DNA of 64,000 nt from contig JANYGI010000224.1 in NCBI GenBank assembly GCA_025362495.1, positions 38,730 to 102,729 on the forward strand, written 5' to 3'. The translations under genes and the position numbers were made by a program. The stretch comes from Byssovorax sp. (GTDB lineage: Bacteria; Myxococcota_A; Polyangia; Polyangiales; Polyangiaceae). Shown here piece by piece: positions 25,169 to 32,391 of the stretch (position 1 is its first letter; every line of letters begins with the position of its first letter). The notes beneath the pieces are model-generated. The model made no database searches and was not told where the DNA came from. It saw only the letters and a list, made by a program, of their open reading frames with translations.

Positions 25169-26866
25169 ATGGAGAGCTCTTTTCCTGCCCAGACGATGAC
25201 GGGCCGAAAGCCAGGCCAGAGCCCTCCGGTCGAGCGCGAACACGGGCTGACGGCCACGGTCCGCGAAGGCCCGCCGCGCGACGAGGACCACGCGCCGAGA
25301 GCAGGCTCGACTCTCCCCCTCGCGCCCCGTCCCACCCTCGGCGCGGAGTCCGCGGTGACGTTCGGTCGCTACACGCTGCACGGCAAGATCGCCGCCGGTG
25401 GAATGGCGACCGTGTACTTCGGCCGCTTCACAGGGCCGGTGTGCTTCAGCCGCGTCGTCGCCGTCAAGCGGATGCACCCGGAGCTGGCGCGCGATCCCGA
25501 GCTGGTGATGATGTTCCTCGACGAGGCCTCGCTCGCCGCGCGCGTGCAGCACCCCAACGTGGTCGCCACGCTCGACGTCGTCGCGGAGGCCGGCGAGATC
25601 TTCATCGTGATGGAGTACGTCAACGGAGCCTCTCTGGCGCGGCTCGCGCGTGGGGCGGCTCGCCGGGGCGAGCGCGTCCCCGTCGCCGTCGCCGCGAGCA
25701 TCCTCGTCGGCACGCTCGAGGGCCTGCACGCGGCGCACGAGGCCCGCCACGAGTCCGGCAGCCTGCTCGGCATCGTGCATCGCGACGTCTCGCCGCAGAA
25801 CGTCCTCGTCGGCGTCGACGGGCTCGCGCGCATCGTCGACTTCGGCGTCGCCAAGGCGACCATCCGGCTCCGCACCACGGGAAGGCACGAGATCCGCGGC
25901 AAGATCAGCTACATGGCGCCGGAGCAGCTCCTGCCCGAGCGGTCGAGCAGCGTCGACCGCCGCGCTGACGTCTTCTCTGCGGGGGTGGTGCTGTGGGAGC
26001 TGCTGGCCGGGACGCGCCTGCGCGGGATGGACGATCCGATCGAGGCCATCACCGCGATCCTCGGCGGCGAGATCCCGCCGCTCGATCGCCCCGATCTGCC
26101 GGCGGGGCTCGAAGCCGTGGTGCGCCGCGCCCTCGAGCGCGATCCCGAGGCGCGCTTCCAGACCTGCGAGGCCTTCGCGCAGGCGATCGAGCGCGTCGTC
26201 GGCCCCCTCGCATCCGCGCGCGCCGTGAGCGCGTGGATGCGCTCGCTCGCCAACGAGCTCATCGCCAGGCGCCGCGAGCTGCTGCTCCAGATGGAGAGCC
26301 TCGCGTCCGAGTCCGCGAACGACGTGGCGCGCGCGTCCGTGCCCGGGCTGGAGCTCGGCGCGAGCGCCGCGGGGCAGCCGCCCTCGAACCGTTCCGCGCC
26401 GAGCCGCGCCTCGATCCCGGCGCTGGAGATCGCCGCCGTCGCGACTCCCTCGCTCTCGCCCGCTGCGGAGGCGAATGCGCGGAGACTGATCGCCCCGACG
26501 ATCACCGAGCCTTCGCGATCGTCGTGGCGCGGGCTCGAGCCGCTTTTTGCCGTGCTGGCCGTGGCGATTGGCATGCTCGGAGCGGCGCTCTCATCGCAGC
26601 ATGGCTCGCCCTCGGCCCCGAAGCGCGCCGCCTCGATGTCGACGCCCGACACCAGCGGCGTCCGGCCCGGCGGAGGGAGCGTTGACACGCCGACGCGCTC
26701 CGAGGTGGAGCCCGTCAGCGCCGCGATGGGTCCCTCGATCACCCGCGCGGCGGCCCTCGATGAGCGCCCCGCGTCGATCGGAACGCCTCCGCCGCCGAAC
26801 CGCCGCGCAGCGGAGAAGCGGGCCCTCGGAGGCACGCGAACGAAGTACGTTCCGGCGGCGCCATGA
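25169..26866 (+). CDS. Membrane-anchored Ser/Thr protein kinase (second cassette)
   Basis: A 565-residue Hanks-type kinase. The glycine loop AAGGMATV, Lys in VAVKRM, catalytic loop HRDVSPQN, VDFGVAK and YMAPEQ are intact. The HRDVSPQN version is common in myxobacterial kinases. A long linker is followed by one transmembrane helix (EPLFAVLAVAIGMLGAAL) and a short Ser/Pro-rich extracytoplasmic tail. The ATG lies downstream of three operator-like elements. The stop overlaps the TPR gene by ATGA. The kinase-TPR-lipoprotein order repeats that of 17310-20807, though the kinase sequences are well diverged. Substrates are unknown. Confidence 0.9.
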   Translation: MESSFPAQTMTGRKPGQSPPVEREHGLTATVREGPPRDEDHAPRAGSTLPLAPRPTLGAESAVTFGRYTLHGKIAAGGMATVYFGRFTGPVCFSRVVAVKRMHPELARDPELVMMFLDEASLAARVQHPNVVATLDVVAEAGEIFIVMEYVNGASLARLARGAARRGERVPVAVAASILVGTLEGLHAAHEARHESGSLLGIVHRDVSPQNVLVGVDGLARIVDFGVAKATIRLRTTGRHEIRGKISYMAPEQLLPERSSSVDRRADVFSAGVVLWELLAGTRLRGMDDPIEAITAILGGEIPPLDRPDLPAGLEAVVRRALERDPEARFQTCEAFAQAIERVVGPLASARAVSAWMRSLANELIARRRELLLQMESLASESANDVARASVPGLELGASAAGQPPSNRSAPSRASIPALEIAAVATPSLSPAAEANARRLIAPTITEPSRSSWRGLEPLFAVLAVAIGMLGAALSSQHGSPSAPKRAASMSTPDTSGVRPGGGSVDTPTRSEVEPVSAAMGPSITRAAALDERPASIGTPPPPNRRAAEKRALGGTRTKYVPAAP

Positions 26867-27819
26867 AGCGCCATCGGGTGGCAGCCCTCGCGCTGGCGCT
26901 GGGCGCGAGCAGCGCGCCCGCGCTCGCGGCAGAACCCACGCCGACGTCGCTCGACGAGGCGCTCTCGCACTTTCAAAAGGGCCGCAAGCTCTACGAATCA
27001 GGGCGATCCGCCGGAGCGCTCGTCGAGCTGCGCGCCTCCGAAGAGCGCCTGCCGAGCCCCAACACCACGCTGCTGATCGCCCAGGCGCTCCAGCAGAAGG
27101 GCGATCGCGTCGCCGCGCTCGGCAGCTACGAGCGGGCGAAGCGCGAGGCCGAGCTGCGGGTGCAAGCCGGCGAGACGCGCTTCCGGCCGACGATGGACGA
27201 AGCGGGGACGTCGATCGCGGCGCTCCATCGCGAGCTCGGCGAGATCATCGTCCGCGCGCCGGAGGTCCCCGCCGGCGCGACGCTGCTCCTCGACGGTCGC
27301 CCGCTGGACGACACCGCCGGCGGGCGCGCGCTCGAGCTGCGCGCGTGGCACGAGCCGAGCCCAGCGACGATCGATCTGCGGGCCCCGGGCCGCGAGGACG
27401 CGCACGTCATCGCCGCGGTGCGCGCCGGCGCGACGGTGGAGATCGCGCTGGTCCTCCCGGCCGCGGCGTCGCGCGTGATCACCGCGCCTGCGTCGCGCTC
27501 CCCGGCGCCCCCACCCGCGACGATCGTCGCCGCCGGCCTGGGCGTGACCGGCTTCGCTCTCTTCGGCGTGTTCGGCGCGATGTCGCTCTCGGCCCGCGAC
27601 GGCCTCGCCGGCTGCGCGGGGAGCTGCCCACGCTCCGTCGAGAACCTGGATCGCATCAGCCGCGGTAAGACCGATCAGATCGTCGCCAACGTCAGCGTCA
27701 CCATCGGTGCCGTCGCCCTCGGGACCGCCGGCGCGCTCTGGATCCTGCGCCCGCGCGCCACGCCGTCGCTGGCACTCGGCGTCGCGCCCGGCGGCGCGAC
27801 GATCACCGGCAAATTCTGA
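26863..27819 (+). CDS. Periplasmic TPR/PEGA-like protein (second cassette)
   Basis: A 318-residue protein with a clean signal peptide (ALALALGASSAPALAAEP). A TPR-like helical segment follows (ALSHFQKGRKLYESGRSAGALVEL and the next pairs), then a beta-rich PEGA-like stretch, and two hydrophobic helices at the C-terminus flanking a short Cys pair (GCAGSCP). The same order of parts is seen in the product of 18706-19731, including xFQxGRKLxExG. It overlaps the kinase gene by 4 bases. It may sit in or on a membrane by its C-terminal helices; function unknown. Confidence 0.8.
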   Translation: MKRHRVAALALALGASSAPALAAEPTPTSLDEALSHFQKGRKLYESGRSAGALVELRASEERLPSPNTTLLIAQALQQKGDRVAALGSYERAKREAELRVQAGETRFRPTMDEAGTSIAALHRELGEIIVRAPEVPAGATLLLDGRPLDDTAGGRALELRAWHEPSPATIDLRAPGREDAHVIAAVRAGATVEIALVLPAAASRVITAPASRSPAPPPATIVAAGLGVTGFALFGVFGAMSLSARDGLAGCAGSCPRSVENLDRISRGKTDQIVANVSVTIGAVALGTAGALWILRPRATPSLALGVAPGGATITGKF

Positions 27820-27836
27820 GCTCTCGCGGGATCACC

Positions 27837-28859
27837 ATGCACACGCCTGCTCCACTCGACGTCCCGCGTAAACCCCTCTTCGGCGGAGGCGTGCTCTCGC
27901 TCGGCGCGACGCTCGCGGCCCTCACGGCGCTCGGCTGCGCCTACGATTTCGACGCGGCGCTCGGCCCCGGCGGCGCGAGCAGCGCGAGCGCGTCAGTCGC
28001 GAGCGGCAGCGGCGCATCGAGCGGCGGCGACGCGAGCTGCGAGGAGCCCGGCTATGCGTGCGCGCCGGCGATCCCCGCGGGCTGGGCGGGGCCCTTCGTC
28101 AACGTGGCCGGCGACCCTGCGCCGAGCTGCCCGCTGCCGTGGGGCACGGCCATCAGCTCCGGCAACGAAGCGTGGCCCGCCTCGGAGCACTCCGCGTGCA
28201 GCGCCTGCGGCTGCAGCGATGCACAAGGCATCTGCGTCGCTCCCCACAGCGTCCTCTCCACGGACGCCGGCTGCAATCCCGGCAACGGCACATCGGCCGA
28301 TCTCGTCGCCGATGGGGCCTGTCACGCGCGCGACGGCAGCCTGTTCAGCTCGGCGCAGACCAGCTCCGCGCCGGCCGGCGTCAAGTGCCAGGCCTCGGGT
28401 GGCATTGCCACGGATCCCGCGCCGGGCAAGAGTCAGATCGTCTGTGGCGGTGGCAAACCGGGAGAGGCCTGCTCGGGCGGGACCTGCTTCGAGGCGCCCC
28501 CCGACGGCACGTCGTTCTGCATCTTCAAGAACGGTGACGAGCCCTGCCCGCAAGGCCTCTACGCGCACCGGCGGCCCACCGCCTACGCCGGCGTCACCAA
28601 GGGCGCGTGCGCCGCCTGCGCCTGCGCCTATCCGGCGGCCTCGTGCTCGGCCAGCGTGACCTACTTCGGCGATCCCGGCTGCGCGGTGCCCGCCTCGCAA
28701 TCCTCCGACGCGAGCTGCCAGCCCTTTGGCTATCCAAAGGCCGTCTCGAGCTACCAGGTCACCACCACGTTCGCGGCGGGCGCGTGCGCCCTGACCGGCG
28801 GGGCCGTCACCGCCGACGCGTCCCCGAGCGAGCCCCACTCCATCTGCTGCGTCGATTGA
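27837..28859 (+). CDS. Cys-rich secreted lipoprotein (second cassette)
   Basis: A 340-residue protein. The hydrophobic segment LGATLAALTALGC is a lipobox, followed by a Ser/Gly-rich spacer. The mature part contains about 20 cysteines in short repeated patterns (CSACGCSDAQGIC, CAACACAYPAASC, CCVD at the end), so a disulfide-rich extracellular fold is likely. No known domain is recognised. It starts 17 bases after the TPR gene and completes the second cassette. It shares position but no obvious sequence with the lipoprotein of the first cassette. Confidence 0.75.
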   Translation: MHTPAPLDVPRKPLFGGGVLSLGATLAALTALGCAYDFDAALGPGGASSASASVASGSGASSGGDASCEEPGYACAPAIPAGWAGPFVNVAGDPAPSCPLPWGTAISSGNEAWPASEHSACSACGCSDAQGICVAPHSVLSTDAGCNPGNGTSADLVADGACHARDGSLFSSAQTSSAPAGVKCQASGGIATDPAPGKSQIVCGGGKPGEACSGGTCFEAPPDGTSFCIFKNGDEPCPQGLYAHRRPTAYAGVTKGACAACACAYPAASCSASVTYFGDPGCAVPASQSSDASCQPFGYPKAVSSYQVTTTFAAGACALTGGAVTADASPSEPHSICCVD

Positions 28860-28909
28860 CCCGCTCCGCCACGCCAGCCCCGGGCGGCGAGAGATCGGAT
28901 CTCCGCACA

Positions 28910-28925
28910 TGGTAACGATGGATCC
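28910..28925 (+). promoter_or_regulatory. Operator-like element F (TGGTAACGATGGATCC)
   Basis: A full consensus copy about 160 bases upstream of the ShK-domain gene. A partial second half (ACATGGATC) follows 10 bases later. The 28860-29083 gap holds no gene. Confidence 0.6.
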
Positions 28926-29008
28926 AGAACATGGATCTGGACCTGTCCATGCTACCGCTCATGTTTTGCTGAACAGCGCTTCAATGGCCGCCTTTCGACT
29001 CCGAAGAA

Positions 29009-29019
29009 CATCGTTACCA
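29009..29019 (-). promoter_or_regulatory. Operator-like element G (TGGTAACGATG)
   Basis: An inverted copy of the 11-base core, 65 bases upstream of the ShK-domain gene start and about 100 bases from element F in opposite orientation. Confidence 0.55.
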
Positions 29020-29083
29020 GGTGGCATGACGTGTGCTCTCCGCGGCTGGGGGCCAGCGGGCCCTCGAGAACAAGGAGAAGTCC

Positions 29084-30220
29084 ATGAAGACGATTCATCG
29101 GTGTCAGCGCTCGATCTCCGCGGCCGCGGCGGTGGCCCTCCTGGCGACGGTCTATGCTGGCTGTCTCGCGAGCGGCGCTGCAGTCGAGGACGTGACCCAC
29201 GAAGAGGAGGCCTGGGCCGGCGATTGCGACAGCAGCGATCAGGCCGGGGACCTCGTCGCCAAGGCCGACAGCGGGCAGATGTTCGACGCGCACTTCTCGT
29301 ACCGGCAGACGGACGACGCCGGCCAGAAGCTCACCCAGGCGTGCGATCTCGCGAGCCACTCGGTCACCAGCCAGGGAATGCGCGACGTGGCGCTGCATTG
29401 CTCGGGCAAGTCTCAGGCAGAGAGCGGCTATGCTCGCGTCGGCGCGCGCTGGGGGACGAGCCTTGGAGCGGACTCGTGCACGAAGGACTACTGCGCGGCC
29501 GTCTACATCCAGGATGGCAATGGCGCGCTGAAGGAGGTGGTGCGCGACATTTACCTCAAGGACCGCTTCTTCTGCGGGCAGACCTCCGACCGCACCGACG
29601 AGCGCCTCGACGTCGACGCGTGCACCTACGCCGATCTCCTCGGCGCGCTCAAGGACGGAGGGGCGAGCGCCGACGACAGCAACCTCGCGTTCGATCAGCA
29701 CGGGAAGCTCTACGGCAACAGCGCCAAGGGCTACACCCTGAAGTACAAGATGTACGCGTGCGGCGGCGGCAGCAGCGGCAACACCGACACCAACAGCGGC
29801 GGCGGCTGCGACGACACGCCGCCCGACGGGAACTCCACCTGCGTTCAGCAGGCCCAGTGGGGGAAATGCGGGGAGTCCTGGATGCAAGGCTTCTGCAGCG
29901 CGAGCTGCGGTCGCTGCGGAAGCAACGGCGGAGGCAACAACGGTGGAGGCAACAGCGGCGGAGGCGCGTGCGGCGATACGCCGCCGAACGGCGACTATTC
30001 CTGCGCGGAGCAGGCCAGCTGGGGCAAGTGCGGTGAGGCCTGGATGCAGGGCTATTGCAAATCGAGCTGCGGTACCTGCGGCGGCGGCGGGGGCAGCGCG
30101 TGCGACGACACGCCGCCCGACGGCAGCTACTCCTGCTCGGAGCAGGCCGGCTGGGGTAAATGCGGCGAAGGATGGATGATCGACGGCGGGTTCTGCCGGC
30201 ATACCTGCGGACGCTGCTAG
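29084..30220 (+). CDS. Lipoprotein with three C-terminal ShK-like domains
   Basis: A 378-residue protein starting at an ATG with AAGGAG six bases upstream. The signal peptide ends in the lipobox VYAGC. A globular N-terminal part (about 35-235, with Cys pairs) is of unknown family. Three tandem repeats of 37-39 residues follow, each with six Cys and the pattern CxDTPPxGxxxC, QAxWGKCxExWM, GxCxxxCGxC. These match the ShK (sea-anemone toxin-like) six-Cys pattern, and Gly/Asn/Ser linkers separate them. ShK domains are common in animal toxins and enzymes but sparse in bacteria. Elements F and G sit upstream. The function may be binding or adhesion at the cell surface, which is inferred. Confidence 0.85.
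   Translation: MKTIHRCQRSISAAAAVALLATVYAGCLASGAAVEDVTHEEEAWAGDCDSSDQAGDLVAKADSGQMFDAHFSYRQTDDAGQKLTQACDLASHSVTSQGMRDVALHCSGKSQAESGYARVGARWGTSLGADSCTKDYCAAVYIQDGNGALKEVVRDIYLKDRFFCGQTSDRTDERLDVDACTYADLLGALKDGGASADDSNLAFDQHGKLYGNSAKGYTLKYKMYACGGGSSGNTDTNSGGGCDDTPPDGNSTCVQQAQWGKCGESWMQGFCSASCGRCGSNGGGNNGGGNSGGGACGDTPPNGDYSCAEQASWGKCGEAWMQGYCKSSCGTCGGGGGSACDDTPPDGSYSCSEQAGWGKCGEGWMIDGGFCRHTCGRC
29807..30217 (+). repeat. Three tandem ShK-encoding repeats
   Basis: Units at 29807-29917, 29969-30079 and 30101-30217 encode the three six-Cys domains (111, 111 and 117 bases; the third carries a two-residue insertion before its fourth Cys). Spacers encode Gly/Asn/Ser. The high similarity points to internal duplication. 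Confidence 0.8.
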
Positions 30221-30537
30221 CTTGCCGCGTTGTCCCGCACCCGAGGTGATGGAGAAGCGGCGGCCTCGTTTCGATACGTGCGGCACGTGGAGGCGAGGTC
30301 TCCCCTCCCCGTCGCCCAGCCTCGGAGGCGGCGTTGAAGGGGCTTTGGGACGGCTGATTGCGATGGGTGTTGGGCGTCGCGCGCGACGAGGCTACGGCCC
30401 CGAGGCAAGCGGGATCAGCGTGACGCCCCCCTCGGTGAGGGGTCCGGAGATCCAGCGATGGATTGGCGATCAGCCGGGGGTGTAGATCCCACTTTGCTAC
30501 AGAGTTCCGCAGAGTTGCATGACCGGCAACGCATGAA
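30221..30537. other. Non-coding stretch before the transposase remnant
   Basis: The 317 bases hold no supportable gene. GC-rich inverted segments occur around 30290-30340 and may act as a terminator for the ShK gene. The last 50 bases lose GC content and probably belong to the end of the IS remnant. Confidence 0.4.
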
Positions 30538-31143
30538 TCAGGCGGCCATCTTCACTTGCGGCTTCGCGTCGTGCGTGACCGTCGGCACCGGCTTCGACAC
30601 GAGCCGGAGGCGATCGCGACGCGCGAGGTACGACTCGAAGTCCGCCCACAGGCCGTTGAGAAGGACGCACCTCAGGTGAAGGACGGCCTCCGCTCGGGCC
30701 TTGCCCCATCGCATCCCCGGGCCGTCGAGCCGTATCCCACGAGATGGCGCACCGTGCCCTCGATGAGTCCACTCCCGATGACGAGGCCACGCTCGCGAAG
30801 CGTTTGATAGCGCATCCGCGTTCGGTTCTTGATGAAGTGGTTGATCGTGTTCTCGAGCACGATCCGCCGGTACTGGTTGCCCGGACCGGTGATCGCGGTG
30901 CCGTCGAGTGCGGTCTGGAGCGTCGCGAGCACCTCGTCCAGCCCGTCGTGTCGAAGCCGCTTCTTTTGCTCGTGAACCCACGTCTCGAGAGGAGCCCGCT
31001 TCGTGCGCGAACCACGATTGATGGCCTTCCCGCAGCTCCAGAGCTTCTCCACAGCATGAATCCAGTCGAGGCACCCCTCGGCGTCGGGAAAGAACTCCTG
31101 TTGTGGGCATCGGGCCTCTTCGTTCTGGATGTTGCGGAGTAAG
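30538..31143 (-). pseudogene. ISKra4-family transposase remnant (truncated, frameshifted)
   Basis: On the minus strand one frame reads NIQNEEARCPQQEFFPDAEG, then AVEKLWSCGKAINRGSRTKR, and later RTRMRYQTLRERGLVIGSGLIEGTVRHLVG. The expected continuation, GPGMRWGKARAEAVLHLRC and LNGLWADFESYL, is in another frame, so a frameshift lies near 30740. The IGSGxIEGxxRHLV and MRW...RAEAxLxLRxxxLNGxW motifs are the C-terminal signature of ISKra4 transposases. A stop precedes the first recognisable residues, and more than half of the usual protein is missing. It is therefore non-functional. Confidence 0.78.
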
Positions 31144-31145
31144 CA

Positions 31146-31679
31146 ATCGCATTATCCATCGCGAGGAAGCCTTCGTCCATCCATTCACCCGGCTGATTCA
31201 GCAGAATTCAGCCGGCAATACTGGTGCAAAGCGGTGTCTGCACCCAAGACAATCCGACGGTGGCTGCCGGTCTTCAGCGCCTGGCCCAGACCGCGTGGAT
31301 CCACTACTACCACGCACGCGCAGCCGCCGCGTGCGCCGACGGGGATCCCTTGCTCGGCCCCCCTCGCCCACCGCGCCGTAGGCCGCGCTCATCGGGCGGC
31401 GCTCGCCATCCGACGCGCTGCCGCTCGCGCCGTTACGCGTGCCGCCCTCCGCGCCCGCCAAGCAGCGCGCACCGGGTCGAGCGCCCCGTCGTCCCGGCAC
31501 CTCGTGCGTCGCCTGGCGGGACGGTCTCCTCGGCTACGAGCCCCAGCGCGTCACCGCGTCCGCGCGGCAGCAGTTGCCTCGGCAGGCTCAGGTGGCGGGG
31601 ACCCAGGTCCAGCGCCATCCCACTCGCCGCGCGCGCTCTGCCGTTCGGTAGGGAGGCCATCCCTCGCCACGAGCGCGTG
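31146..31679. other. Gene-free stretch between transposase and integrase remnants
   Basis: The 534 bases have open frames on both strands but none with recognisable motifs or ribosome binding sites. Composition is GC-rich without clear codon structure. It may be decayed integrase 5' sequence, as the same frame runs on into the recognisable part. Confidence 0.4.
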
Positions 31680-32121
31680 CTCGTCGGAGAGCGACCACGT
31701 GCTCCGTGAGGACGTTAACGAGGAGACCGGTCGCGTGCTGCTCCGCGGAACCAAGCGGCCGACGCGCTGGCGCACGGTCCCGATCGTCACGACGTGGTAG
31801 AAGTCGCTCCTCGCCTACGCGATGAATTTCGCCGAGGGGGCCAACGATCGACTCTTCGGCGCCTTGGGCAACATCCGCCGCGATCTCATCGCCGCCTGCA
31901 GGGCCGCCAAGATCGCGCCGTGCTCGCCGAACGATCTTCGGCGGACCCACTCGCATTGGCTACGGGCAGAGGGTGTCCCCCTGGAGCTGGTCGCGCCGAT
32001 GATGGGCCACGCGTCGACGCGGATGGTGCAGACCGTCTACGGGAAGCTCTCGGCGGACGAGCTGGCAGCGCGGCTGTGCGGCGTCATTCCAAGCGCCAAG
32101 GACTACAACGCCGGTGCAACG
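31680..32121 (+). pseudogene. Tyrosine recombinase (phage-type integrase) C-terminal remnant with in-frame stop
   Basis: The frame reads DHVLREDVNEETGRVLLRGTK, then PTRWRTVPI, and reaches a TAG at 31798. The same frame continues with NDLRRTHSHWLRAEGVPLEL and MMGHASTRMVQTVYGK. The catalytic Arg (LRRTHSH), His (GHAST) and Tyr (VYGK) of the tyrosine-recombinase core are still visible. The N-terminal DNA-binding part is absent or unrecognisable. The frame runs on without homology to 32268, into the tRNA gene. It was probably the integrase of an element inserted at this tRNA. Confidence 0.75.
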
Positions 32122-32206
32122 GAGCGGAAGGATTCCGGCAGACTCGGCGCACTCCCTGGACAGGGCAACAGCGCCAAAAACCGCGGGAAACGAAGTACTT
32201 CGGGAG

Positions 32207-32279
32207 TGCCCAGAGACAGAATCGAACTGCCGACACGAGGATTTTCAATCCTCTGCTCTACCAACTGAGCTATCTGGGC
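32207..32279 (-). tRNA. tRNA-Phe (anticodon GAA)
   Basis: The minus strand folds as a complete 73-base cloverleaf. The acceptor stem is GCCCAGA with TCTGGGC, and the discriminator is A. The D stem is GCTC/GAGC with an AGTTGGTA loop. The anticodon stem GAGGA/TCCTC carries the loop TTGAAAA, and the T arm is GGCAG-TTCGATT-CTGTC. CCA is not encoded. The 3' end faces the integrase remnant. Confidence 0.95.
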
Positions 32280-32391
32280 GTAATTGCGGGGAAGCGGCGC
32301 GCAATCTCGTCCATTCGGTCAGATTTGTCAACCGATACGGTCGATGAAAATCTGCTGCCTCCGTTGGCTCGCCTCCAGTAATAGCCAGGGC

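Larger units (their letters stand above)
30490..32279. mobile_element. Decayed integrated element next to tRNA-Phe
   Basis: The segment combines an ISKra4-type transposase remnant, about 500 bases without genes and a tyrosine-recombinase remnant ending at the 3' end of a tRNA-Phe gene. Integration next to tRNA 3' ends is typical of genomic islands using tyrosine recombinases. No second copy of the tRNA end was noticed in the window, so the boundaries are uncertain. Confidence 0.55.

Noticed and set aside
31224..31709. Several open frames in the decayed island
   Set aside because: None has recognisable motifs or a ribosome binding site, and the region lies between two pseudogenes.
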